IMG/VR virus record: IMGVR_UViG_3300036770_001217
Coordinates: 1 to 47,515 of that record
DNA: 47,515 bases
Strand: one strand, 5' to 3'
Source of the DNA: a virus
The position numbers were made by a program, and so were the translations under genes. The notes below the pieces were generated by a model, which had not been told where the DNA came from, did no database searches, and saw only the letters and a program-made list of their open reading frames with translations. Positions 1 through 6,786 of this stretch are shown here, piece by piece (the stretch's first letter is position 1; each line of letters opens with the position of its first letter).

Positions 1-221
1 TTAAATCTTATGGTGAGTTTAATCCCACCACCTGTAATACCTTTTTGCATTTTGCCATCTTTAGGTTTAAACGCATGCCCTTCAAGATAGGCTTGTAACT
101 CAAGATTTTTTGCTATTTCTTTATCTAAAGTTGCCCTTCCGAAAGCACCAGTACCATATTGACTGCTGGCACCTTGTCCAGACAAACCAAACCGCGCTTC
201 TTTTTTCTTATCGTCAGCCAT
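1..221 (-). CDS. Edge-truncated small phage protein (N-terminal 73 aa)
   Basis: The frame starts at the ATG at 221 and runs off the left edge without a stop, giving 73 complete codons. The N-terminus is MADDKKKEARFGLSG, followed by Gly/Ser-rich and charged sequence ending in a GITGGGIKLTIRF segment. The ATG overlaps the TAA of the upstream gene (TAATG), as throughout this operon, which supports the start. It is the last gene of the leftward small-gene series in the window. No function can be assigned; small basic or glycine-rich virion-associated proteins are common at this place in related phages. Its frame would continue into the open frame at the right edge if the two ends were joined. Confidence 0.6.
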   Translation of the reverse strand, partial: MADDKKKEARFGLSGQGASSQYGTGAFGRATLDKEIAKNLELQAYLEGHAFKPKDGKMQKGITGGGIKLTIRF

Positions 222-454
222 TATCGAAACCTCGCTGTCTTCTTTGCAATTCCTGCTGGTTGTTTAACGAATTGCTTTCCACTAGCTTTGCCAGCTCTTT
301 TAGCTCGCGTCGTCGCTGCATACTCTGCTGGAGATAGAGATTGGATCGCTTTCTCTGGTAAATAACGCTCGCCTGTAACGGAAGATTTCTTGCCACTCTT
401 AGTCCTCCAACGCTGGCGCCCCCAATCAACGAGGCTTTGTTGAGACTTCTTCAT
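221..454 (-). CDS. DUF5872-like small basic protein
   Basis: 77 aa, strongly basic, with the series WGRQRWRTKSGK, then GERYLPEKAIQSLSP, EYAATTRAKRAG and GKQFVKQP. This pattern matches what I remember of the DUF5872 family, found in phages and in large DNA viruses; its function is unknown. The basic charge and the position among virion genes suggest DNA or capsid association, which is inference. Its start overlaps the stop of the preceding gene by four bases (ATGA) and its stop overlaps the next start, so translation is probably coupled. Confidence 0.75.
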   Translation of the reverse strand: MKKSQQSLVDWGRQRWRTKSGKKSSVTGERYLPEKAIQSLSPAEYAATTRAKRAGKASGKQFVKQPAGIAKKTARFR

Positions 455-738
455 CCACGGTACCCGCCGCCTTTTTCCTTGTACTTCTTAGCCAAAAGTT
501 GGCTTTTCCTCGCTGACCATTCCCCAGCCTTAGTGCCATGCGTAGACGCTGCCTTAATCTGCTCAAAAAGCTTCTTACGCATTGAAGGCTTTGTATAAAC
601 GCCTGCCTCATTAACGCGAGATTTAACCTTGCCGCCATCCTTATACGTCGTGAACGTGTCACCATCTTTGCGCCTTCCTGTCTTAGCGTTAGGCATCTTA
701 GAAGGGCGGATAGCGCCCATCCCGCGAGAGGGCATCAT
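451..738 (-). CDS. Small basic phage protein, partner of the DUF5872-like gene
   Basis: 95 aa, Lys/Arg/Gly-rich, with a middle segment KPSMRKKLFEQIKAAS and a C-terminus WSARKSQLLAKKYKEKGGGYRG. The end pattern (basic helix followed by GGGYRG) is familiar from small virion-associated proteins of aquatic phages and usually sits beside a DUF5872 gene, as here. No enzymatic motif is visible. Two ATG codons stand in tandem at the start; either could be used, preceded by a purine-rich AAGGCGGGG about 10 bases upstream. Function unknown. Confidence 0.7.
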   Translation of the reverse strand: MMPSRGMGAIRPSKMPNAKTGRRKDGDTFTTYKDGGKVKSRVNEAGVYTKPSMRKKLFEQIKAASTHGTKAGEWSARKSQLLAKKYKEKGGGYRG

Positions 739-1035
739 TTAGCAGGCCCCGCCTTTAGCCATTTTGGCTTTGCCACCGTAGGCCATTTTCTTAGCCTTAC
801 CGGCTTTGTCCATCTTGTTGCCAGCCATCTTGATCATTTCTGCGCCACGCTTAGATTTCTTTTGAACCGAATGCTCGCCCTTAGAAGCCATCCGACCGCC
901 TGTTGACATCTTCTTCATATCTTTCATTTCAAACTCCTTACCAACTGATTGAGGGACGCCAACCTTCTTAGCAAACTTGGGCGAGTTGGCAACCGCCCGC
1001 ATAAATTTTTCCTGCTTCTTACTCACCGTGGGCAT
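739..1035 (-). CDS. Small Lys/Gly-rich protein with SKKQEKFMRAV N-terminus
   Basis: 98 aa. I chose the ATG at 1035 because it overlaps the TAA of the preceding gene (TAATG); a longer reading from 1074 would run back through the repeated C-terminal tag of the neighbour. The N-terminal SKKQEKFMRAVANSPKFAKK resembles the small DUF3008-type 'KSKAQQRFM' proteins, and the rest is Lys/Gly/Met-rich low complexity ending in MAKGGAC. Likely a small virion-associated or DNA-binding protein. No catalytic motif. Confidence 0.65.
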   Translation of the reverse strand: MPTVSKKQEKFMRAVANSPKFAKKVGVPQSVGKEFEMKDMKKMSTGGRMASKGEHSVQKKSKRGAEMIKMAGNKMDKAGKAKKMAYGGKAKMAKGGAC

Positions 1036-1388
1036 TACACCATCTTCCCACGAGTCTTGCCACGAATTGCACACCCATCAGCCCGCTTAGATGCAGATGA
1101 AACCATCCCGCCTTTTGCCTTCTTTACGGGCTCTTCCTTCTTCTTGTCTCCAGTGAATCCAAGACGATCCAAACCTTCGCTAAGCTTTGTGGCGCCATAT
1201 CTAACGCCTTTCTTGATGCCCAAGAAATCGTCAGTAATCTTAGATTCTTTCAAGCGCTTAGTGCGCTCGGAGTCTTTGCTTTCTTCTTGGGACGCTTGCC
1301 CATCTATTTTTTCACGAACCTTTTCTGCGGCTTTTTCTGCATAAGGTTTCGTCACTTTCTTGGCAATCATGCTTTCTATAACAGCCAT
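1035..1388 (-). CDS. Virion-associated protein with RADGCA C-terminal tag (copy 1)
   Basis: 117 aa from the ATG at 1388, one base after the TGA of the preceding gene. The N-terminal two thirds are helical and highly charged (MAVIESMIAKKVTKPYAEKAAEKV), unlike its neighbours. The last 21 residues, SSASKRADGCAIRGKTRGKMV, are nearly identical to the ends of the next three upstream genes. Bodies differ while tails are shared, so the tail behaves as an exchangeable module. A role in targeting to the virion or binding a common partner is inference. Confidence 0.7.
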   Translation of the reverse strand: MAVIESMIAKKVTKPYAEKAAEKVREKIDGQASQEESKDSERTKRLKESKITDDFLGIKKGVRYGATKLSEGLDRLGFTGDKKKEEPVKKAKGGMVSSASKRADGCAIRGKTRGKMV

Positions 1389-1389
1389 C

Positions 1390-1620
1390 TCACACCATCC
1401 TTCCGCGAGTTTTACCTTTAATTGCACAACCATCGGCCCGCTTTGAAGCTGAAGAAACTACACCGCCTTTTTTCATAGCCTGTGGTTTTTGTTTTTTCTG
1501 TTCATCCATAAGTCGGTTACCAGATGCTGATTCAAACATAACACCAGGCCCAAAACCTTTAGTTGGATCTTCGGTAGTAAGCCTAATAGCCGCTTTATCG
1601 GGGTCTTTAGTTGTAAGCAT
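1390..1620 (-). CDS. Small protein with RADGCA C-terminal tag (copy 2)
   Basis: 76 aa from the ATG at 1620, which overlaps the preceding TGA (TGATG); a GTG one codon earlier is also possible. The body is short and polar (MLTTKDPDKAAIRLTTEDPT) with a KKQKPQAMKKGG linker, then the shared tag SSASKRADGCAIKGKTRGRMV at the C-terminus. About 30% of the protein is the tag. No known domain is recognised in the body. Translation is coupled to both neighbours. Confidence 0.65.
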   Translation of the reverse strand: MLTTKDPDKAAIRLTTEDPTKGFGPGVMFESASGNRLMDEQKKQKPQAMKKGGVVSSASKRADGCAIKGKTRGRMV

Positions 1621-1922
1621 CACACCATCCTTCCCTTAGTCTTACCACGGACAGCGCAACCATCGGCACGCTTAGAGGCTGAATATTTAACGATGCCACC
1701 TTTAGCTGCGGTATGTTTTCTTTTTATAACGTGCTCTTTACGCACATCCCCGCCCATATTCGGTTGTTTAACCATATTATCGTCCCTATGATATCCAGGC
1801 TCTACCGTCTTAATCCTAGGCCCAGGTGGGGGGATAATTTTAATTTCTGACATTGGTTTTTCATCGGGATCAATTTCAATATCCCGCTTACGAACCTCAG
1901 ACTGGGTGTGCTTTTTCTTCAC
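1620..1922 (-). CDS. Small protein with RADGCA C-terminal tag (copy 3)
   Basis: 100 aa if started at the GTG at 1922, directly after the TAG of the preceding gene; this start copies the arrangement of the other tagged genes. Reading from an upstream ATG at 1964 would translate the tag-coding DNA of the neighbour in another frame. The body has an acidic stretch (RDIEIDPDEKP), a Pro-rich IIPPPGPRIKT segment and a basic region, then the shared tag YSASKRADGCAVRGKTKGRMV. No enzymatic motif is visible. Confidence 0.6.
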   Translation of the reverse strand: MKKKHTQSEVRKRDIEIDPDEKPMSEIKIIPPPGPRIKTVEPGYHRDDNMVKQPNMGGDVRKEHVIKRKHTAAKGGIVKYSASKRADGCAVRGKTKGRMV

Positions 1923-1924
1923 GA

Positions 1925-2686
1925 CTACACTATCTTTCCACGGGTCTTGCCACGGACGGCACAACCATCGGCCCGTTTAGAGGCTGAGGACTTAACAATG
2001 CCTCCCTTTTTCATTCCGGCGGCAGCACGACGCTCTTTGCCCTCTTGGCGGATACGCTCATACTCTTTGTATCCTGTATTGAGAAACTTGCCAGTTGGTT
2101 TTGGAGCGGTGTCTCGTTTCCTCTGTTCAGCCATTTCTTGCGCTCGACGAGCAGCCGCTATAGCATCTTGTTCTTGCATATATTGAGTGCGCTCATCACG
2201 CCTACGCGCAGCAGTTGTAGCAGCCTCAAGACGATCTATATCTTGAGTAGACGGCCCTTGATTTTTTGAAGATTTTGCAGCTGGCTTGGCTAGTTCAGTA
2301 GTGTATTTCTTCCCGCCAAACGTAAACGTCTTATCCCCGGCTTTACGCGCTGCAGCAAATGCTTGACCAAAAGATTGTCTTTGTGGCGCCTCTGGTTTTA
2401 CCACGCTTACCTGAGCTTCTCGGGCTACGGTGGTTCTATTAGCAGGAGGTTCTTCAGCCTTTTTTAAGTTCTTGGCATCCTCTGTTTCAGAGTATGGGGT
2501 CATGTCAGGGGCGGGAATGGACCGGCCACGGCCAGCGCCAAAACGCTTATAAGCCTCTGAGGTGGGGTCATCAATGTTCCCCATGCGGAGACGCTCAAAG
2601 AAACCGACCTTTTCCCCTTCGGAAGCTTTTAGACCACGGCGCTTATCATCAACATCACCCCCGTTTTGAAACTTGCGTTTTTTCAT
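1925..2686 (-). CDS. Charged, disordered virion-type protein with RADGCA tag (copy 4)
   Basis: 253 aa, rich in Lys, Arg, Ala and Glu and probably largely disordered or coiled. Around residues 100-130 it carries SFGQAFAAARKAGDKTFTFG followed by GKKYTTELA, a segment that recurs in many uncultured aquatic phage proteins. Residues 150-200 form a charged helical stretch. The end is the shared SSASKRADGCAVRGKTRGKIV tag. It is the first and longest of the four tagged genes in transcription order. A structural or internal virion role is likely from context; no direct proof is visible. Confidence 0.7.
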   Translation of the reverse strand: MKKRKFQNGGDVDDKRRGLKASEGEKVGFFERLRMGNIDDPTSEAYKRFGAGRGRSIPAPDMTPYSETEDAKNLKKAEEPPANRTTVAREAQVSVVKPEAPQRQSFGQAFAAARKAGDKTFTFGGKKYTTELAKPAAKSSKNQGPSTQDIDRLEAATTAARRRDERTQYMQEQDAIAAARRAQEMAEQRKRDTAPKPTGKFLNTGYKEYERIRQEGKERRAAAGMKKGGIVKSSASKRADGCAVRGKTRGKIV

Positions 2687-2687
2687 G

Positions 2688-2933
2688 TCAACCCCTTTTA
2701 GCTAAAAGGTCAATCTTGGCCTCTAATCGCTTGAAGCCGTCGTCAAAATGTTCTCGGATCTTATCCAAGTCCTGTCTCACCTCAGCACGAGTAATGTGTT
2801 CTCGTGCAACTTCCTCACGAGTTTTATTCAGCAGAATACTAATCCGCTGTAGCTCGTCGAATTTTCCCTTAAGCAGCATGCCCATCACCGCCACTATTGC
2901 CGTGAGCAAGACATTCCAAAGCATCATTTCCAT
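2688..2933 (-). CDS. Small membrane-anchored coiled-coil protein, holin-like candidate
   Basis: 81 aa. Residues 4-21 (MLWNVLLTAIVAVMGMLL) form one hydrophobic segment. It is followed by a long charged heptad-like helix (residues 23-78: KFDELQRISILLNKTREE and onward). One N-terminal membrane segment plus a coiled coil is seen in some phage holin or spanin-like proteins, and this is the best lysis candidate in the window. The assignment rests on topology only. Its stop abuts the next gene. Confidence 0.5.
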   Translation of the reverse strand: MEMMLWNVLLTAIVAVMGMLLKGKFDELQRISILLNKTREEVAREHITRAEVRQDLDKIREHFDDGFKRLEAKIDLLAKRG

Positions 2934-3215
2934 TTAGCATTTCCACCTTTTTCTCGCCTGCCGGATGCGGCTGTTGGGGTCTTTTGCAGCTTCAGGAAAC
3001 TTCTTCATCTGCCCTAAAGAGCGAGCACAGAATGACTTCCTACGCTTAGCTCTTTCTCCAGTGGGCTTATCTTCTGTCACCGCAGTCTTGAGCTTAGAGC
3101 CTGGATTAGCACGACGATAGGCAGCTACGCCTTTCTCAGTCATACCTGCACCCTGCTTAGTCGGGCGGAAGTTGCCAGACTTCACAGAGGTTTTAATCCC
3201 CATACCCTTAGCCAT
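2934..3215 (-). CDS. DUF6321-like small basic protein
   Basis: 93 aa, very basic. It contains GMTEKGVAAYRRANPGSKLK, then AKRRKSFCARSLGQMKKFP and a C-terminal ARKRWKC with two cysteines far apart. This arrangement matches the DUF6321 pattern I know from phage and giant-virus proteins; the function is unknown. Start ATGGCTAA overlaps the stop of the previous gene by eight bases. Basic charge suggests DNA or RNA contact (inference). Confidence 0.75.
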   Translation of the reverse strand: MAKGMGIKTSVKSGNFRPTKQGAGMTEKGVAAYRRANPGSKLKTAVTEDKPTGERAKRRKSFCARSLGQMKKFPEAAKDPNSRIRQARKRWKC

Positions 3216-3495
3216 AAAACACCGTAATAGAGGTTAGGTCTGTCACGTCAGCATAAATGTCCGTCTCACAACGAATACCTTCTGCTGGAACAACGACATT
3301 AAACGGCGAAGGCTCGGTATTAGCAGGCCAAGTAGACTGAAAAACTACAGCCCCACCTGACCCACCGTCTTTAAGAACCAACCCACCTGCGGTAGCTGCC
3401 GGGGAAATTAGAATCCCTTTGATCCGTGCAGGCCCACCATAGACCGTACCATCGTTAATTCTGTACGAACTTTTAACATCAGTCTGCATGCCCAT
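3208..3495 (-). CDS. Small beta-rich virion structural protein
   Basis: 95 aa, Gly/Val/Thr-rich, with alternating hydrophobic residues typical of beta sandwiches (RIKGILISPAATAGGLVLKD, then VVFQSTWPA and ITVFYG). The style resembles small head-decoration or head-completion proteins annotated only as virion structural protein in related phages. It overlaps the upstream coiled-coil gene by 17 bases. No enzyme motif. Confidence 0.6.
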   Translation of the reverse strand: MGMQTDVKSSYRINDGTVYGGPARIKGILISPAATAGGLVLKDGGSGGAVVFQSTWPANTEPSPFNVVVPAEGIRCETDIYADVTDLTSITVFYG

Positions 3496-3637
3496 CTTGG
3501 TTCTCCAGTTCGCTTAGCTGCGCTCTTAGCTCTGCTAACTGCTTTGCTTGCGCTGCTACGAGGCCCATTAAATGATCTCTTTGGCTTTCCAGAAGCCCAA
3601 GCATAGCCTGAACTTCTGGATCTTTATGGGTCAGCAT
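3479..3637 (-). CDS. Short coiled-coil phage protein
   Basis: 52 aa from the ATG at 3637, which overlaps the TGA of the preceding gene (TGATG). The sequence MLTHKDPEVQAMLGLLESQR followed by QAKQLAELRAQLSELENQ shows leucine-rich heptads across most of its length. Such small coiled coils occur in many phage structural operons. Function unknown. Confidence 0.6.
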   Translation of the reverse strand: MLTHKDPEVQAMLGLLESQRDHLMGLVAAQAKQLAELRAQLSELENQDGHAD

Positions 3638-4377
3638 CAGGTCTGAGTTCCAACAACAGTCCAAGTTGGGTTGCTGATTGCGCCAGTATTGATGTAAAGA
3701 ACGCCGCTGGTCGAATCAATATAAAGAGAACCCGTACCGGCGAAGTTATCTCCAGTTGTTCCGTTAGTGGGAGCACCAGCATCTACCATGACGCAAACAT
3801 CGTCTTCCATACGGATATTCGCTTTGGTGTAGGGGAAAACGCTCGTTGGGCCACCAGCATCAGCAACCGGATCTTGCATCTTCAGGTCAAGCCCATACTC
3901 AAACCCAGAACCTGCTGTGGTCTGAGACATTGCAACACCAAACGCGGCGCGGCAGGTCGTTACGCCAAGATCACCATCCATGAAGGCCATAACAGCGGCA
4001 TCACCAGAGAGAGTGTTGGTATTGATAATACCCATCACACCAGCCATCAAACCGTTATTGGAATAGGAACCAATAACAGCAAACTCACCCACGGCACCAG
4101 CCATGTGGTTAAAAGTAGTTGAAGGGACGGTTGCAAACGGTGCGCCAGTCTGAACTCGACCAAACACAGAAAAAGCCTCACCGGGAGTCTGATATGCGCT
4201 TGAGCCAAACCCAACAGTAGGCATCACACGGCTATAAAAACCTGAAGCCGCAGTTCCCTCATCTACGGGAATTACCGTACCGGAGTTGATTGTGGTGGGG
4301 GTAAGGGGTTGTTGGGCGCTTGCGTCGCCACCCTGGTAGCCAGCTCTAACTGGCCCAGAAAAAGTAGTACGTGCCAT
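3637..4377 (-). CDS. Virion structural protein (Gly/Ala/Thr-rich)
   Basis: 246 aa from the ATG at 4377, preceded by GAAAGGACTGTC; the GAAAGGA site decides this start over an upstream ATG. N-terminus MARTTFSGPVRAGYQGG. The protein is rich in Gly, Ala, Thr and Val, suggesting beta structure, and ends SGVLYINTGAISNPTWTVVG, a pattern common in phage surface or head-fibre-type proteins. It follows the capsid gene and HNH cassette, so a head decoration or fibre role is likely; the precise role is unknown. Confidence 0.7.
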   Translation of the reverse strand: MARTTFSGPVRAGYQGGDASAQQPLTPTTINSGTVIPVDEGTAASGFYSRVMPTVGFGSSAYQTPGEAFSVFGRVQTGAPFATVPSTTFNHMAGAVGEFAVIGSYSNNGLMAGVMGIINTNTLSGDAAVMAFMDGDLGVTTCRAAFGVAMSQTTAGSGFEYGLDLKMQDPVADAGGPTSVFPYTKANIRMEDDVCVMVDAGAPTNGTTGDNFAGTGSLYIDSTSGVLYINTGAISNPTWTVVGTQT

Positions 4378-4404
4378 GACAGTCCTTTCGTGTAGTAGCA
4401 CATC

Positions 4405-4447
4405 CCCATACAGTCTCTACTAAGTCTGCCAAGCCAGTCTGTATGGG
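4405..4447. repeat. 9-bp inverted repeat beside the HNH cassette
   Basis: CCCATACAG at 4405-4413 and its perfect complement CTGTATGGG at 4439-4447 flank a 25-base spacer between the HNH stop (4475) and the next gene. It could be an RNA hairpin processed or read at the junction, or a recognition or insertion site associated with the endonuclease. No T-tract follows it on the minus strand, so it is not a standard terminator. Confidence 0.5.
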
Positions 4448-4474
4448 TAAAGATCTTGGAATAATTCCTTTGTA

Positions 4475-5077
4475 TCAGGTTATTTGGGGGGAGTCAAGGA
4501 GCTTGTTAGATTTCTTCAAGTTCTCTTCTTGGGTGATGATTTGAAGATTCCAGGGTACGTGGAGGCCACAGACAGACTCTCCCCTAATTGGGATTATGTG
4601 ATCCACTACGTAGTGAACTTTAGTTACTTTCGATGTAGTCAAAGCATCCAGATACATCTGCCTAATTTCAGCCTTTTGCTCCTTGGTTAACCACTTAGGC
4701 GTGGCATTTTTATGCCTTCTACGTCGGTCATTCGTGCTGGCTTTTACTTCAGACGGATTGTTAACTTTCCAATTTTTCCTGTACAAGCGCCGCTGAGCAT
4801 TGGGTCTGGAAAGCGCCTTTAGCACTACTAGCTCTTTATTTGCTTCGTAGTACCGTTGTTTAGCGGCTTTCCCAGCTTCAGAGTCGTTATACGCACGGAA
4901 GTATTCTGCGCGTTTTATGTTGCCCTCTTGCCATTCAATCTTTAGGCACTCAACACAGGTTCCTTTGGTTTTACGCAGAGCAACATGCCCGTGCTTACAA
5001 GGCTCGCCAGTGAAGTAGTACTTAGCACCGGTAGCTTTAGCATCAGCGCGGTTTGTGGGGTATTGGCTGTAATCCAT
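4475..5077 (-). CDS. HNH homing endonuclease with N-terminal zinc finger
   Basis: 200 aa from the ATG at 5077, preceded by AAGGAGATCAGT; an upstream ATG at 5119 lacks such a site. The N-terminal part has the phage HNH signature YYFTGEPCKHGHVALR with CxxGH and a following CVEC, a probable zinc site. The C-terminal part has VVDHIIPIRGESVCGLHVP and NLQIITQEENLKKSNKL, the HNH core (His-Asp/His-Asn). Such free-standing enzymes cut unoccupied alleles and spread their own gene. It stands between the capsid gene terminator and the next virion gene and has its own promoter. Confidence 0.85.
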   Translation of the reverse strand: MDYSQYPTNRADAKATGAKYYFTGEPCKHGHVALRKTKGTCVECLKIEWQEGNIKRAEYFRAYNDSEAGKAAKQRYYEANKELVVLKALSRPNAQRRLYRKNWKVNNPSEVKASTNDRRRRHKNATPKWLTKEQKAEIRQMYLDALTTSKVTKVHYVVDHIIPIRGESVCGLHVPWNLQIITQEENLKKSNKLLDSPQIT

Positions 5078-5107
5078 ACTGATCTCCTTATGTCTTTGAC
5101 ACAGGAA

Positions 5108-5135
5108 AGTATACACCAAATTTTTTAGATGTCAA
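5108..5135 (-). promoter_or_regulatory. Near-consensus sigma70 promoter of the HNH gene
   Basis: On the minus strand TTGACA (5135-5130) and TATACT (5113-5108) are separated by 16 bases. Initiation would fall near 5101, leaving a short leader with an AAGGAG site before the ATG at 5077. It is the most consensus-like bacterial promoter noticed in the window. Confidence 0.75.
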
Positions 5136-5140
5136 AAGGC

Positions 5141-5169
5141 AATAAAAAAGCCACCCCGAAAGGTGGCTT
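5141..5169 (-). terminator. Rho-independent terminator after the major capsid gene
   Basis: On the minus strand AAGCCACC, a six-base loop, and GGTGGCTT are followed by TTTTTATTG. The perfect 8-bp stem with a T-tract lies 25 bases after the capsid stop. It separates high-level capsid expression from the HNH cassette. Confidence 0.9.
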
Positions 5170-5193
5170 AGTAGGCTAGAAGCCTTGTGCTGC

Positions 5194-6102
5194 TTAAGCG
5201 CCGGGGCTGCCGAACATTCCAAGCGGATCGGAAAATCCAAAACTATAGCGCTCTCTTGATTTGTACCTGACGTTACCGGTGTCAAAGTCACCATCCATTG
5301 AGTTCGACAAAGGTGTACGCACAAAGTGCTTCATGCCGTTGGGAACATCAGTGGTCAGGAACCAAGCATCCGTATCTGTCAACCAGTGGTTGATAGCGTA
5401 ACCGCCAGGGATAGCGCCGTTGTTCTTCAGAGCATTGATATCGTTGTCAGCGGTACCGACGCGGAGTTCAGTCTCAAGAATACGGGTTGCCACGAACTGA
5501 AGGTTAGTGGGGATGATCAGCTTCCGGGGCTTAGCAGCGATCAGCAGGCCACGCTCGTCTGTCCACAGGGAGATCTGAATGACTGCCGCCTCAAGGGAGG
5601 TTTCAGACAGGTCTGCCGGGGTTGCCGGAGTGTTGCTGTTAACGCCGCCAGATACTAGCGGGTGCTGGGTAGAGAACAGAGGAACACCGTCACCGCCGGG
5701 GAAAGAAGCACTGAAACCGTTGTTAAGAACGGATGCGCCCTTTACCTCTTTGGTGTACGCCATAGCACGGGCCAGCGACTTGGTATAGCGCGTAGACAGG
5801 GAGTCATAGAGGTTGTCCTCAATAGCCTCTTCAGTCAGCGAAAATCCAAGAGCAATGGTCTCGTGGGTATAGCGAGCGGTGAACACTTCCTGCGCGTTAT
5901 CGTAGGCAATTGCGCTGCCTTCGTTCTTCACCGGGGCGGCGGAGAATCCAGACAGTTTGGTTTCCTCTTCAAACGAACGCTCAGAAGTCTCGGTCTCGTA
6001 AATCTCCTTGTACTCTTCGCCGTAGCGAGCGTACTCCAGACCAAACAAAGCGTTCAGGCCGGGAAGGAGTTCTTTAAGTAGTTGTGCACGTGAAATAGCC
6101 AT
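5194..6102 (-). CDS. Major capsid protein
   Basis: 302 aa. N-terminus MAISRAQLLKELLPGLNALF, followed by SERSFEEETKLSGF, a TARYTHETIALGFSLTEEAI segment and C-terminal KSRERYSFGFSDPLGMFG. These are hallmarks of a widespread major capsid protein family of marine and freshwater phages, probably HK97-fold (the fold is family knowledge, not seen). Its place after portal, scaffold and accessory head genes and in front of a strong terminator fits. An AAGGAG site precedes the ATG. Length is normal for the family. Confidence 0.9.
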   Translation of the reverse strand: MAISRAQLLKELLPGLNALFGLEYARYGEEYKEIYETETSERSFEEETKLSGFSAAPVKNEGSAIAYDNAQEVFTARYTHETIALGFSLTEEAIEDNLYDSLSTRYTKSLARAMAYTKEVKGASVLNNGFSASFPGGDGVPLFSTQHPLVSGGVNSNTPATPADLSETSLEAAVIQISLWTDERGLLIAAKPRKLIIPTNLQFVATRILETELRVGTADNDINALKNNGAIPGGYAINHWLTDTDAWFLTTDVPNGMKHFVRTPLSNSMDGDFDTGNVRYKSRERYSFGFSDPLGMFGSPGA

Positions 6103-6113
6103 GATTTAGCTCC

Positions 6114-6770
6114 TTAAGCAATACCCAGCGGGTTGTTGTACATATGACCGCCAGACGGTGTGCCGTCGCCATCAACAGACGGAGCATTGATCTTGACAAT
6201 TACCTCGGGGAACAACACATTTCCACTAGAGACATAAGAAGTGTCAGGAACAACATCCACGATGCGGATTGGTTTGGTCTTGGCAGTTCCGGTAGTTGCG
6301 TTAATAGCAACAGCCGAATTACCCGTAACCGTAGAACCTACGTTTTGTACAAGATCAGCATTTTCGCCAATAGCGCTGTACTGAACGCCGGTAACAACGG
6401 TCGTGCCGGATACCACAGCCACCTTAAACAGCGTGTCAGGATCATCAGCAATAATGGCCTCAATGAATGTTCCCGTAGGAGCAACCGTATTGGCCTGATA
6501 AAACTGTTGAAACTGCAACTGCTTGGTAGAAGAGTTGATGAAATTACAGCCAAGAAACACGCCAGCAAAGCCCGTAGAAGGCCCAGTAGAGGTTTCGTCA
6601 GCAAGAACAATCGTGCCGTCAGTGGTCAGCTTTACCAGATCACCGAAGAAGATGCTCGTATTGTAGTTACTAGCAATACGGCGCTTCCGGGTAGCTCCAG
6701 CAAACACCTGACCGCCGATCAGATTGATCGGGATAAGCCCATAAGGCTTGTCTACAGTAGGGTAAGCCAT
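6114..6770 (-). CDS. Capsid accessory (decoration-type) protein
   Basis: 218 aa. It begins MAYPTVDKPYGLIPINLIGG and continues GQVFAGATRKRRIASNYNT with an FFGDLV segment, a pattern found directly beside the capsid gene in many uncultured phages. The protein is Thr/Val/Gly-rich with predicted beta structure and few charged helices. It probably coats or stabilises the head; this comes from position and composition. The 11-base gap to the capsid gene and strong ribosome site suggest equal expression. Confidence 0.75.
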   Translation of the reverse strand: MAYPTVDKPYGLIPINLIGGQVFAGATRKRRIASNYNTSIFFGDLVKLTTDGTIVLADETSTGPSTGFAGVFLGCNFINSSTKQLQFQQFYQANTVAPTGTFIEAIIADDPDTLFKVAVVSGTTVVTGVQYSAIGENADLVQNVGSTVTGNSAVAINATTGTAKTKPIRIVDVVPDTSYVSSGNVLFPEVIVKINAPSVDGDGTPSGGHMYNNPLGIA

Positions 6771-6786
6771 AATAAACTCCTAAAAG

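Larger units (their letters stand above)
1035..1990 (-). repeat. Four dispersed copies of a 66-bp tag-coding repeat
   Basis: The 3' ends of four consecutive genes carry related 66-bp segments at 1035-1100, 1390-1455, 1620-1685 and 1925-1990, each encoding SASKRADGCA(I/V)(R/K)GKT(R/K)G(R/K)(M/I)V plus stop. The protein sequence is better conserved than the DNA: third positions differ widely between copies. This argues for selection on the peptide rather than recent duplication. The segments lie exactly at gene ends. Confidence 0.85.

Noticed and set aside
4484-4690. 68-aa plus-strand frame at the HNH gene
   Set aside because: Antisense of the HNH coding part without any start signal.
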